From the NCBI RefSeq assembly GCF_028657905.1, contig NZ_CP117781.1, positions 186,001 through 250,000 of the forward strand: DNA of 64,000 nt, given 5' to 3'. The notes beneath the pieces are model-generated. The model worked only from the letters and a program-made list of their open reading frames with translations. It was not told where the DNA came from and did not search any database. This document shows positions 51,199-58,601 of the stretch, piece after piece. Source of the stretch: Burkholderia sp. FERM BP-3421. Its GTDB lineage: Bacteria; Pseudomonadota; Gammaproteobacteria; Burkholderiales; Burkholderiaceae. Both the position numbers and the translations under genes were made by a program. The number at the start of each line of letters is the position of its first letter. Within the stretch, counting starts at the first letter, position 1.

Positions 51199-52167
51199 AT
51201 GTCGAAACAGATCAACGACAGCCGGCGGCTGTTGGGCAATTCGTATTCGATGCAAACGTTGATGGGCAAACTGGAAAAGATATCGGCCACCCGCGCCAGT
51301 GTCCTGATCGTCGGCGAAAGCGGCGTCGGCAAGGATCTTGCCGCGCGGCTCGTGCACGACCTGAGCCCGCGTCGCGACGCACCGTTCGTGCCGGTCAACT
51401 GCGGCGCGATTCCGCCCGAACTCGCCGAGTCGCAGCTGTTCGGCCACGAGAAAGGCAGCTTCACGGGCGCCGTCGCGCAACACATCGGCTTTTTCGAGGC
51501 CGCGCGCGGCGGCACGATCTTCCTCGATGAAATCGCGGAGATGCCGCGCGCATTGCAGGTCAAGCTGCTGCGCGCGCTCGAAGCGAACGCGATCACGCGC
51601 GTCGGCGGCACCGCGGCGATTCCGCTCGACGTGCGCATCGTCGCCGCGACCCATCACGATCCCGGCGAGTCGGTCCGCGACGGCCGGCTGCGCGAGGACC
51701 TGTTCTATCGCATCGCCGTGTTCGCGCTGCGCATCCCGGCGCTGCGCCAGCGCGAGGACGACATCGAGCACATCGCGCGCGATTTCGTCGACGGGTTGAA
51801 CGCGCGTCACCACACGCGCAAGCGGCTGTCGCCGCAGGCGCTGAAAAGCCTGCGCGGCTATCCGTGGCCGGGCAACGTCCGCGAGTTGCGCAACACCATC
51901 GAGCGGGCCTACATCCTCGCGAACGAGCAGATCGAGGTCATGCCGCCCCCGCGCCTGCCGCCGCGCATCGAGATCCGCAAGAACGCGATGATCCTGCCGA
52001 TCGGCGCGACGCTCGCGCATGTCCAGCAGCGCTTCATCGCCGCGTCGCTGAATCATTTCGACGGCAACAAGCAGCGCACCGCGAAGGCGCTCGGGATCAG
52101 CCTCAAGACGCTGTACAACCGGCTCGCGCTGATGCGGGAGCCGGGGGACAGCGAGCCGGGGGCTTGA
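51199..52167 (+). CDS. Sigma-54 activator lacking a receiver domain (PspF/HrpS-like)
   Basis: A 322-residue bacterial enhancer-binding protein that begins directly with the AAA+ domain: Walker A VGESGVGKDLAARL, GSFTGA loop, Walker B GGTIFLDEIAEM, arginine finger region and WPGNVRELRNTIERAYI. A Fis-type HTH ends it (TAKALGISLKTLYNRLALMR). Without a sensory domain its activity must be set by expression or a partner protein. It may drive the local sigma-54 promoters. Confidence 0.93.
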   Translation: MSKQINDSRRLLGNSYSMQTLMGKLEKISATRASVLIVGESGVGKDLAARLVHDLSPRRDAPFVPVNCGAIPPELAESQLFGHEKGSFTGAVAQHIGFFEAARGGTIFLDEIAEMPRALQVKLLRALEANAITRVGGTAAIPLDVRIVAATHHDPGESVRDGRLREDLFYRIAVFALRIPALRQREDDIEHIARDFVDGLNARHHTRKRLSPQALKSLRGYPWPGNVRELRNTIERAYILANEQIEVMPPPRLPPRIEIRKNAMILPIGATLAHVQQRFIAASLNHFDGNKQRTAKALGISLKTLYNRLALMREPGDSEPGA

Positions 52168-52254
52168 TGCGCTGATGCTTCGGCGATTTGATGCCGTGCG
52201 CGTTGGAGGTGCGGCAGCGGCAGCAGAATATGCACGAGCCACCGGGTGCGAGAC

Positions 52255-52689
52255 GCGGACCGCTCTCGACCGATGCGAAATGACACGCAGCGGATGGTTT
52301 TTACACGCGCGACGATTCGTCATCCGGATCCCCTCATGCGTTGCGCGATGGATCCGCTTGACGCGCAAACCACGCATCGTCGGCCGCGAGCGCGTGTTCG
52401 CGGGTCGCTCTCGATCGATGCGAAATGACACACCGTGGATGGTTTTTACACGCGCGACGATTCGTCATCCGGATCCTCTCATGCGTTGCGCGATGGATCC
52501 GCTTGACGCGCCAACCACGCATCGTCGGCCGCGAGCGCGTGTTCGCGGACCGCTCTCGATCGATGCGAAATGACACACCGTGGATAGTTTTTACACGCGC
52601 GACGATTCGTCATCCGGATCCCCTCATACGTTGCGCGACGGATCCGCGTGACGCGCAAACCACGCGTCGCCGTCCGCCCGCGCATGTTC
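52255..52689. repeat. Three-copy 145-bp tandem repeat
   Basis: Three direct copies start at 52255, 52400 and 52545. Copies 1 and 2 differ at only a few bases; copy 3 diverges in its last third. 145 is not a multiple of 3, so the array is not a coding repeat. Each unit holds GATGCGAAATGACAC, a GTTTTTACACGCGCGACGA segment and a CGGATCC ... GGATCCG dyad (52325-52331 and 52350-52356 in copy 1) that could fold as a hairpin. It follows the activator gene directly. Confidence 0.9.
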
Positions 52690-52919
52690 GCGTTGACCAC
52701 GCCGCCGACCGGCACTGCGCGCTCGGCGGACGCAGTGTCTCGCGAGCACGACCTTCGGGAGGCGTGCCGGCGAACGCCGCGCGCCCGCCAACTCTCGCGT
52801 TCGCCGAGCGTTACCCGGTCCGGAAGCAGGCCCAGGCCCTCCCGCGCGATGCGCCACGGCCGGCCGGCTTGCCGTCAGGGTTCAAGATGCGGCCCCTTGC
52901 CCCGCGCCGCCCGATCGAT
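52690..52919. other. Gene-free stretch after the tandem repeat
   Basis: About 230 bp with no convincing gene on either strand and no recognisable RNA. The first bases look like a degraded edge of a further repeat unit. Confidence 0.4.
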
Positions 52920-53165
52920 TCACCCGCCACTCGCACCCGCGTCGCTCGAAGCGGCAGGCGCGCTCGCGCCGCCGGGCAAGCTCGCCGCCGCGCCGTTGTC
53001 CGCGGGCGCGGCCGCCGACCCCGGGGCCATCGCGGCCGGCCCCTGCGCCGAACTCGATTCGCTGTTCTCGTCCCGCTTCGAACAACCCGTCGCCAGCGCG
53101 ACACCCGCCGCCATCGCGGTGATCAGAAGCGCCCGCCATGCGGGCTGGAAAGCGTCCTTACACAT
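52920..53165 (-). CDS. Small Ala/Ser-rich lipoprotein, 81 residues
   Basis: The signal WRALLITAMAAGVALATGCS has the lipobox LATGC. The mature part is low-complexity (SSSAQGPAAMAPGSAAAPAD). GGAGGTG precedes the ATG at 53165. A sigma-54 promoter match (CGGCACG-CCGC-TTGCT) lies just upstream. It is probably an outer-membrane-anchored spacer-type protein; function unknown. Confidence 0.78.
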   Translation of the reverse strand: MCKDAFQPAWRALLITAMAAGVALATGCSKRDENSESSSAQGPAAMAPGSAAAPADNGAAASLPGGASAPAASSDAGASGG

Positions 53166-53198
53166 AGCACCTCCGAAGTTGTCTGCCGACATGGCGCC

Positions 53199-53214
53199 AG
53201 CAAGCGGCGTGCCG
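53199..53214 (-). promoter_or_regulatory. Predicted sigma-54 promoter for the small lipoprotein gene
   Basis: Minus strand CGGCACG-CCGC-TTGCT, with exact GG-N10-GC spacing. It differs from the full consensus TGGCACG-N4-TTGCW only at the first base. The ATG is 34 bp downstream. Confidence 0.7.
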
Positions 53215-53220
53215 CATCGC

Positions 53221-53433
53221 TCACATCCGATCGTCGGCATCCCGCACCCCGCGCACGCAGCGCAGCAGCGACAGCCCATCGCGCGTCAGCACGGGCGCCG
53301 GCGCACCACTGCCGCGTTCGACGGAGACGAGCCGCCGTTCGAGCAGCACGCGGACCTCGTCGCGATCGTTGGAAATCTCGGCCGGCGCCTGGTGAATCAG
53401 GATAAGCGCGGCCACTTCATGCGGACTCAACAT
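53221..53433 (-). CDS. Conserved hypothetical protein, 70 residues
   Basis: A small helical protein, SPHEVAALILIHQAPAEISN followed by DRDEVRVLLERRLVSVERGS. The layout looks like a winged-helix fragment (a helix pair, then VLTRDGLSLLRCV). AGGAGCC precedes ATG 53433. It carries a near-perfect sigma-54 promoter. I do not know the family's role. Confidence 0.75.
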   Translation of the reverse strand: MLSPHEVAALILIHQAPAEISNDRDEVRVLLERRLVSVERGSGAPAPVLTRDGLSLLRCVRGVRDADDRM

Positions 53434-53498
53434 GGCTCCTCCTTGATCGTCGGGTGGAACGCCTGACGCGAAGTCCGGCGCATCGTAGTCTTGATACG

Positions 53499-53514
53499 AG
53501 CAAACCTCGTGCCG
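53499..53514 (-). promoter_or_regulatory. Predicted sigma-54 promoter for the 70-residue protein gene
   Basis: Minus strand CGGCACG-AGGT-TTGCT, with exact GG-N10-GC spacing, identical in both conserved elements to the site at 53199-53214. The ATG is 66 bp downstream. Confidence 0.7.
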
Positions 53515-53718
53515 CGCGGGTTCGATGAACCCGCCCCTGCGCCATGAGGACACGTCGTACCATGTATGACGCGTCGCGCGCCGACGCCACCTGCCACGCT
53601 GCCGAACCCGCGACGCTCCGCGCGCAGCTTATCCACGCCGCCGACACGCACACGCGTCGCACGGCGCACTCGCAGCGTGGCGCGCGCGCCCGCCACGCCC
53701 GACCGGAAAGGAGACCTC

Positions 53719-54183
53719 ATGTCCGCCACGTTCACCGTACGCGCAGCCCGTCCGACGGACGCGGAGACGCTCACGGCGCTCGCGCGCCTGTCGAAGGCGC
53801 ACTGGGGCTATCCGGACGCGTGGCTCGATCTGTGGCAAGCCGACCTGACGATCTCGCCGGACACGATCGAACACGCGCTCGCCTACGTCGCCGAGCGCGA
53901 CGGCTTCATCATCGGCTTCTGGGTGAGGACCGTGCGCGATACCGATCAATTGACGCCCGGATGGCTGTTCGTGCATCCGGACCACATGGGCCAGGGCGTG
54001 GCCCGCGCGTTATGGGCGGCGCTGCGCGAAGGCGCGGCGGCTCAGGGCATCGGCAGTTTCGTGATCGAGGCTGATCCGCACGCCGTGCCGTTCTATCTTT
54101 CGCTAGGCGCGGAGCCGATCGGCGAGCGCGAATCGACGCGTATTCCCGGGCGCCGCGTGCCGATCCTGCGCCTCCCGGTGTAA
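53719..54183 (+). CDS. GNAT-family N-acetyltransferase
   Basis: A 154-residue GNAT protein. The acetyl-CoA loop region is LFVHPDHMGQGVARALWAAL and the C-terminal beta strand holds FYLSLGAEPIGERES. AAAGGAG precedes ATG 53719. Substrate unknown; it stands alone with divergent and convergent neighbours. Confidence 0.88.
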   Translation: MSATFTVRAARPTDAETLTALARLSKAHWGYPDAWLDLWQADLTISPDTIEHALAYVAERDGFIIGFWVRTVRDTDQLTPGWLFVHPDHMGQGVARALWAALREGAAAQGIGSFVIEADPHAVPFYLSLGAEPIGERESTRIPGRRVPILRLPV

Positions 54184-54220
54184 CCCGGACGCGACACACG
54201 CCGCTCGCGCCGCCCCCGCT

Positions 54221-55114
54221 TCACACCCGTCCGCGCACGGCGACGCACACCACGCCCGCCATCACCATCAGGCCGCCCACGAGCGTCGCGAGCCCGGGCC
54301 GCTCGCCCGTCAGCACGATCGACAGGCTGGTCGCGATGGCCGGCACGAGGTACAGGAAGTTCGCGGCGCGCGCCGCGCCGAAATGGCCGAGCGCGAAGGT
54401 CCAGGTCGCGTAGCCGATCGCCGCCGGAAACACGCCGAGCATCAGCGCGGCGGCCACCGTCGAGGCACTCGCCGTCGCGGCCGATGCCAGCGCGCCCGGC
54501 AACCACGGCGACAGCCACACCGCGCCGGCGAGCAACGTATAGCCGGCGCACGGCAGCGCGCCATACACCGGGATCAGCGGTTTTTGCAGCACGAAATAGA
54601 CGGCGCTGCACAGCGCGGCGGCCAGGATCAGGCTTGCGCCCGCGCCGAGCACGAGCCCGCCCGGCTGGCCCACGGCGATCACGGCCACGCCGCCGAGGCT
54701 GAACAGCGAGCCGGCCCAGCCCCGGCGATTGAAGCGTTCGCCCAGGAACACCGTGGCGAGCAGCGCGGTGAAGATCGGCAGGGTCGAGGCGATGAAACTC
54801 GCCGCGCCGGCGCTGACGGTCTTTTCGCCGGTATTCAGCAACGCGTTGTACAGCGCGATGCCGATCGCGCCGCACAGCAGGAAGCGCAGCGCGTCGCGCG
54901 CGCTCGGCAGGCGCGGCCGCCGGGCCGCGAGCCACACGACGATCAGCACGGCGGCCGTCGCGAAGCGCAGCGCCGCGAGCTGCAGCGGCGACAGGCCCTG
55001 CAGGCCGATGCGGATGAAGGGAAAGGCGCTGGCCCACGAGATCACCGTGACGGCGACGGCAAGTGCGGGAATCAACGGCGCGGACGGGGAACGGGACGAG
55101 ATCGAGGTATTCAT
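54221..55114 (-). CDS. EamA/DMT-family metabolite exporter
   Basis: A 297-residue inner-membrane protein with ten hydrophobic segments in two EamA repeats. The N-terminal repeat motif is SWASAFPFIRIGLQGLSPLQ and the second-half motif is AAIGYATWTFALGHFGAARA. It exports small metabolites such as amino acids. It is divergent from a LysR regulator with 63 bp between the starts. Confidence 0.9.
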   Translation of the reverse strand: MNTSISSRSPSAPLIPALAVAVTVISWASAFPFIRIGLQGLSPLQLAALRFATAAVLIVVWLAARRPRLPSARDALRFLLCGAIGIALYNALLNTGEKTVSAGAASFIASTLPIFTALLATVFLGERFNRRGWAGSLFSLGGVAVIAVGQPGGLVLGAGASLILAAALCSAVYFVLQKPLIPVYGALPCAGYTLLAGAVWLSPWLPGALASAATASASTVAAALMLGVFPAAIGYATWTFALGHFGAARAANFLYLVPAIATSLSIVLTGERPGLATLVGGLMVMAGVVCVAVRGRV

Positions 55115-55177
55115 GCGGCCATCATCGCAGTGCGCGAGATGTTAAGCTAGCGCGCAAATCGCCAGTGAGATGTGATC

Positions 55178-56068
55178 ATGAAGCACAGCTTGGCGGCACG
55201 TCCGCCGCTCGCGAACCTCGAAACGGTTTGCATCGTCGCCCATGAAGGCTCGCTCAGCGCGGCCGCCGAGGCGGCCGGCCTCACGCACAGCGCGATCAGC
55301 CGGCGCGTCGCCTCGATCGAGAACTGGCTCGGTTTCCCGCTGTTCGAGCGGCACGGCCGCGGGGTGCGGCTGACGCCCGACGGCCAGCGCTTCGTCGCGC
55401 GGCTCGAACAGGCCTTCGCGATCATCGACCGCGCCGCCGACCAATGGCGCGCGCAGCGCGGCGCCGAGGTCGTGCGCCTGAGCGTGCTGCCGTCGTTCGC
55501 GAAGCTGTGGCTGCTCGCGCGGCTGGCCGGGCTGGAGCAGGGCGAACCGCGCCTGCGGATCCAGTTGCAGATCGAGACGCGCAACGTGGACGTCGACGCC
55601 GGCGAGGCGGATCTGGCGATCCGCTACGGGCAAGGCGCGTGGCCGGGCATACACGCCGAGCCGTTCCTGGAGGAGACGCTGTACCCGGTGGCCAGCCGCG
55701 AACTGGCGCAGCGTCTGGCCGGCGCGACGGACGCGGACCTGCTCGCGCACCCGCTGCTGCACGACTCCGATCTGTCGGGCTGGCGCGCGTGGTTCGCGCC
55801 GTGCGGCATCCAGCTCAAGCAGCGGCAGCAGGACCGCCGCTTCGAGGACTACACCGTCGTGCTCGCCGCCGCCGAAGCCGGGCTCGGCATCGCGCTCGCG
55901 CGCACCCCGCTCGCCGAGGCCCATCTGCGGCGCAGCGGGCTCGTGCGGCTCAGCCCGCGCGCGGTCGTCAGCCCGCTGCAGTATTACTTCGTGAGTTCGC
56001 GCAAGGAGATGCCGCCGCAGGTGCGGGTGCTGATGGCGCGGATGGTCGAGGCGGCGCGCGAGGGTTGA
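55178..56068 (+). CDS. LysR-family regulator (GcvA-like)
   Basis: A 296-residue LysR protein. The HTH region is NLETVCIVAHEGSLSAAAEA, then AGLTHSAISRRVASIENWLG. GcvA-type features include the effector segment EADLAIRYGQGAWPGIHAEP. ATG 55178 is preferred over a GTG at 55172. It probably controls the divergent EamA exporter. Confidence 0.88.
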   Translation: MKHSLAARPPLANLETVCIVAHEGSLSAAAEAAGLTHSAISRRVASIENWLGFPLFERHGRGVRLTPDGQRFVARLEQAFAIIDRAADQWRAQRGAEVVRLSVLPSFAKLWLLARLAGLEQGEPRLRIQLQIETRNVDVDAGEADLAIRYGQGAWPGIHAEPFLEETLYPVASRELAQRLAGATDADLLAHPLLHDSDLSGWRAWFAPCGIQLKQRQQDRRFEDYTVVLAAAEAGLGIALARTPLAEAHLRRSGLVRLSPRAVVSPLQYYFVSSRKEMPPQVRVLMARMVEAAREG

Positions 56069-56160
56069 GCGCGTGGCAGGAAAAGTGCTTCCTGCTTGGC
56101 GGTCAAGCCATTTTTCAAGCGTCATCCCGTATACGATCAGGTACGGAAAAGGAAAATTTA

Positions 56161-56250
56161 ATTCCGATCGATTGCTTTCGTTTCCGATCGAATACGAAGC
56201 ATCTTTCCAGTCATCGAATATGCGATACTGTTCCCGATCGGATACGAAGC
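56161..56250 (+). promoter_or_regulatory. Duplicated operators of the hipBA operon
   Basis: A 20-bp element, TTTCCGATCGAATACGAAGC at 56181-56200, recurs as TTCCCGATCGGATACGAAGC at 56231-56250, exactly 50 bp apart. A shorter relative with TTCCGATCGATT starts at 56162. The core CCGATCG is palindromic. They lie just before the hipB start at 56261, which fits HipB autorepression. Confidence 0.65.
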
Positions 56251-56260
56251 GAGGTGGGCA

Positions 56261-56545
56261 ATGCCAGACAACGCACCCGTCAACTCAACGTGGGATCTTG
56301 GAAACCTGATTCGCGCGGTCAGGCTCGAGCAGGACATGACCCGGGATGAATTGGCAAGCGCCACGGGACTCTCGCCAAAGTTCATCAGCCAGGTCGAAGC
56401 GGGCAAACCGACCGCACAGATCGGCAAGGTCATCTTCCTGCTGAACGAACTCGGCATTCGTCTTTTCTCACAGTCTTCCGTGGCAATCGCCAACGAGACT
56501 GTGATCAAGGCTTCGCAACGTCGCAGGAGCAGCCGTGGCAGCTAG
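56261..56545 (+). CDS. hipB: HipB-type antitoxin (Xre family)
   Basis: A 94-residue HTH antitoxin: LIRAVRLEQDMTRDELASAT, then GLSPKFISQVEAGKPTAQIG. The C-terminal tail is basic. Its stop overlaps the hipA start by 11 bases. It should bind HipA and repress the operon through the duplicated operators upstream. Confidence 0.9.
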   Translation: MPDNAPVNSTWDLGNLIRAVRLEQDMTRDELASATGLSPKFISQVEAGKPTAQIGKVIFLLNELGIRLFSQSSVAIANETVIKASQRRRSSRGS

Positions 56546-57839
56546 AACACTGATTGCTTATGCCAACGGTCTGCGCATGGGCTCACTCACTGACGAGAAC
56601 GGCATCTGGTCCTTCACCTACGATGCACAGTGGCTCGATTTCGAGAACGCCTATGCCCTCTCGCCCACCTTCACGCTGCGCCCGGAACCCTTCGTCGATC
56701 GTTCAAGTGATCGCCCCGTGCAATGGTTCTTCGACAATCTGCTTCCGGAACGAGGCATGCGCACTGCGATTGCACGCGATGCGCGGCTCGATTACGCAGA
56801 CGCATGGGGTTTGCTCGCTTACTTCGGTCGTGAATCGGCCGGCGCGCTGACGCTGTTGCCGGAAGGCGAACAAGAAGCAAATGGCGGGATGAGACCACTT
56901 ACTCTCGAAGACCTCGAGCGGCGCATCCAGGCAATGCCTGAGCGTCCGCTAAGCGTGACCGCCCCCAAGCGCATGTCGGCAGCCGGTGCGCAGCAAAAGC
57001 TGCTGCTGATTCTCGACGGCGCAGCGCCGAACTACGCGCTCTTCGAGCCGGAAGGCAGCGAGCCATCCATGCATCTGCTCAAACCCGATATGCGAGCCGC
57101 CGGCTACCCGCACTCGGCGATCAACGAGTTCTTCTGCATGAAGCTCGCGAAGCGAATGGGGCTCGACGTTCCCGAGGTTCATTTTCTTCGTGCGCCATCG
57201 GCGTGCTACATCATCGATCGATTCGATCGGGACACGACGCAGACGCCGCCAACACGATTACATACGATCGATGCGATGCAACTGCTCAACTACGACAGCG
57301 AAATCAAGTACGAGAGAACGAACGCCGAACAGATCGGTCGCGCAATCGAAAAGACCAGCACACGCGCGCTGACACGTCTGTCGATTTTCCGGTGGACCGT
57401 CTTCAACGTTCTGGTCGGCAATGGCGATGCGCATTTGAAGAACCTATCGTTCTTCGTGAACACACGCGGGTATCGCCTCACCCCCTTCTACGATATCGTC
57501 AGTACCGTGGTGTATCACTCACCGACCTATCGGCCCGACCCCCCTCATGACCATTGGCCGCATTGCGAACTCACTATGCCGCTCGGTCATGCAATGCGGT
57601 TCTCCGAGATCGACATGGCTGCGATCGTCGCTTTCGGCAATACCCTGGGTCTTAAATCCAAGGCCGCAGAAATCGAACTACGACGCTTCCTCGACCCGCT
57701 CGACCGCATGCTCAATGCAACCCGCGATGAAGTTTGGGATATCGCACAACCCGATGCGGGAGAAGCCCGTCTGCTGAATTCCATCATCACGATGCCGATC
57801 GGAGAAATGAGTCGCGCATTGCTGCTCACGCGCGCTTGA
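56535..57839 (+). CDS. hipA: HipA-family serine/threonine kinase toxin
   Basis: A 434-residue HipA with a GTG start (56535). The N-terminal Couple_hipA domain includes FDNLLPERGMRTAIARDA. The ATP-loop/regulatory serine region is APKRMSAAGAQQKLLLIL, the catalytic loop is FNVLVGNGDAHLKNLSFFV and the metal Asp lies in PFYDIVST, so it looks active. HipA phosphorylates glutamyl-tRNA synthetase in E. coli. The pair is slightly lower in G+C than neighbours, hinting at transfer. Confidence 0.93.
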   Translation: MAARTLIAYANGLRMGSLTDENGIWSFTYDAQWLDFENAYALSPTFTLRPEPFVDRSSDRPVQWFFDNLLPERGMRTAIARDARLDYADAWGLLAYFGRESAGALTLLPEGEQEANGGMRPLTLEDLERRIQAMPERPLSVTAPKRMSAAGAQQKLLLILDGAAPNYALFEPEGSEPSMHLLKPDMRAAGYPHSAINEFFCMKLAKRMGLDVPEVHFLRAPSACYIIDRFDRDTTQTPPTRLHTIDAMQLLNYDSEIKYERTNAEQIGRAIEKTSTRALTRLSIFRWTVFNVLVGNGDAHLKNLSFFVNTRGYRLTPFYDIVSTVVYHSPTYRPDPPHDHWPHCELTMPLGHAMRFSEIDMAAIVAFGNTLGLKSKAAEIELRRFLDPLDRMLNATRDEVWDIAQPDAGEARLLNSIITMPIGEMSRALLLTRA

Positions 57840-57866
57840 TCGCCATCGCCATGAATGCCACTCACC

Positions 57867-58601
57867 TCACTCTCCCACCACGCAGCAACCTCTCCCCGCC
57901 ACCGCCTCCAACCCGACCAGCCGATACCCGAACTGCAGCTCGGTGAGCAGATGCCGGGGCCGCGTCGGCGCCGCCTCAAGCTTCTGCCGCAGGTTCGTCA
58001 TGTACACCCGGACGTAATGCACGCGTTCCGCGTCATGAACGCCCCACACCTCGGCCAGCAGCTGCCGCGCGGCGATCACCCCGCCCTGCCCGCGAATCAG
58101 CGCGGCGAGCAGGCGGAATTCGAGCCGCGTCAGATGCACCGGCTCGCCGCCCCGCGTCACCGCATGCCTGCCCAGATCGACCACCACCTCCCCGAACCGC
58201 ACGACCGACGACGACTGTCCGTCGCTCGACACGCTCGCCGCCCGCCGCAGCTGCGCCCGTGCGCGCGCGAGCAGCTCGGGCACGCCGAACGGCTTCGCCA
58301 GATAGTCGTCCGCGCCCGCGTCGAGCGCGGCGACCTTCTCCACTTCCTGCTGCCGCGCCGACAGCACGATCACGGGCACCGCCGACCAGTCGCGCAACTC
58401 GCGGATGAAAGTCTTGCCGTCGTCGTCGGGCAGGCCGAGATCGACGATCACGAGATCGGGCTTGCTGCTCGCCGCATACAGGCGCGCCTCGCGCGCCGTC
58501 GACGCCTCGCAGGTGTCGAGCCCCTCCTGTTCCAGCGCCATCCTGACGAAGCGCCGGATGTCCGCCTCGTCCTCGACGAGGAGCACGCGCGATTTGATCA
58601 T
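57867..58601 (-). CDS. kdpE: KdpE response regulator
   Basis: A 244-residue OmpR/PhoB-type regulator. Receiver residues are VEDEAD, the phospho-Asp in LVIVDLGLPDDDG and the Lys in LAKPFGVPEL. The winged helix ends with RVYMTNLRQKLEAAPTRPRH. Its ATG overlaps the kdpD stop as ATGA. It should activate the kdp operon at low K+ or osmotic stress. Confidence 0.93.
   Translation of the reverse strand: MIKSRVLLVEDEADIRRFVRMALEQEGLDTCEASTAREARLYAASSKPDLVIVDLGLPDDDGKTFIRELRDWSAVPVIVLSARQQEVEKVAALDAGADDYLAKPFGVPELLARARAQLRRAASVSSDGQSSSVVRFGEVVVDLGRHAVTRGGEPVHLTRLEFRLLAALIRGQGGVIAARQLLAEVWGVHDAERVHYVRVYMTNLRQKLEAAPTRPRHLLTELQFGYRLVGLEAVAGRGCCVVGE

Noticed and set aside
52246..52576. Several short open frames inside the 145-bp tandem repeats
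   Set aside because: The 145-bp period rotates the frame from copy to copy and none has a ribosome site, so they are by-products of the repeat.
52255..52689. CRISPR-like array
   Set aside because: Only three long 145-bp units in direct abutment, without short repeats and unique spacers.
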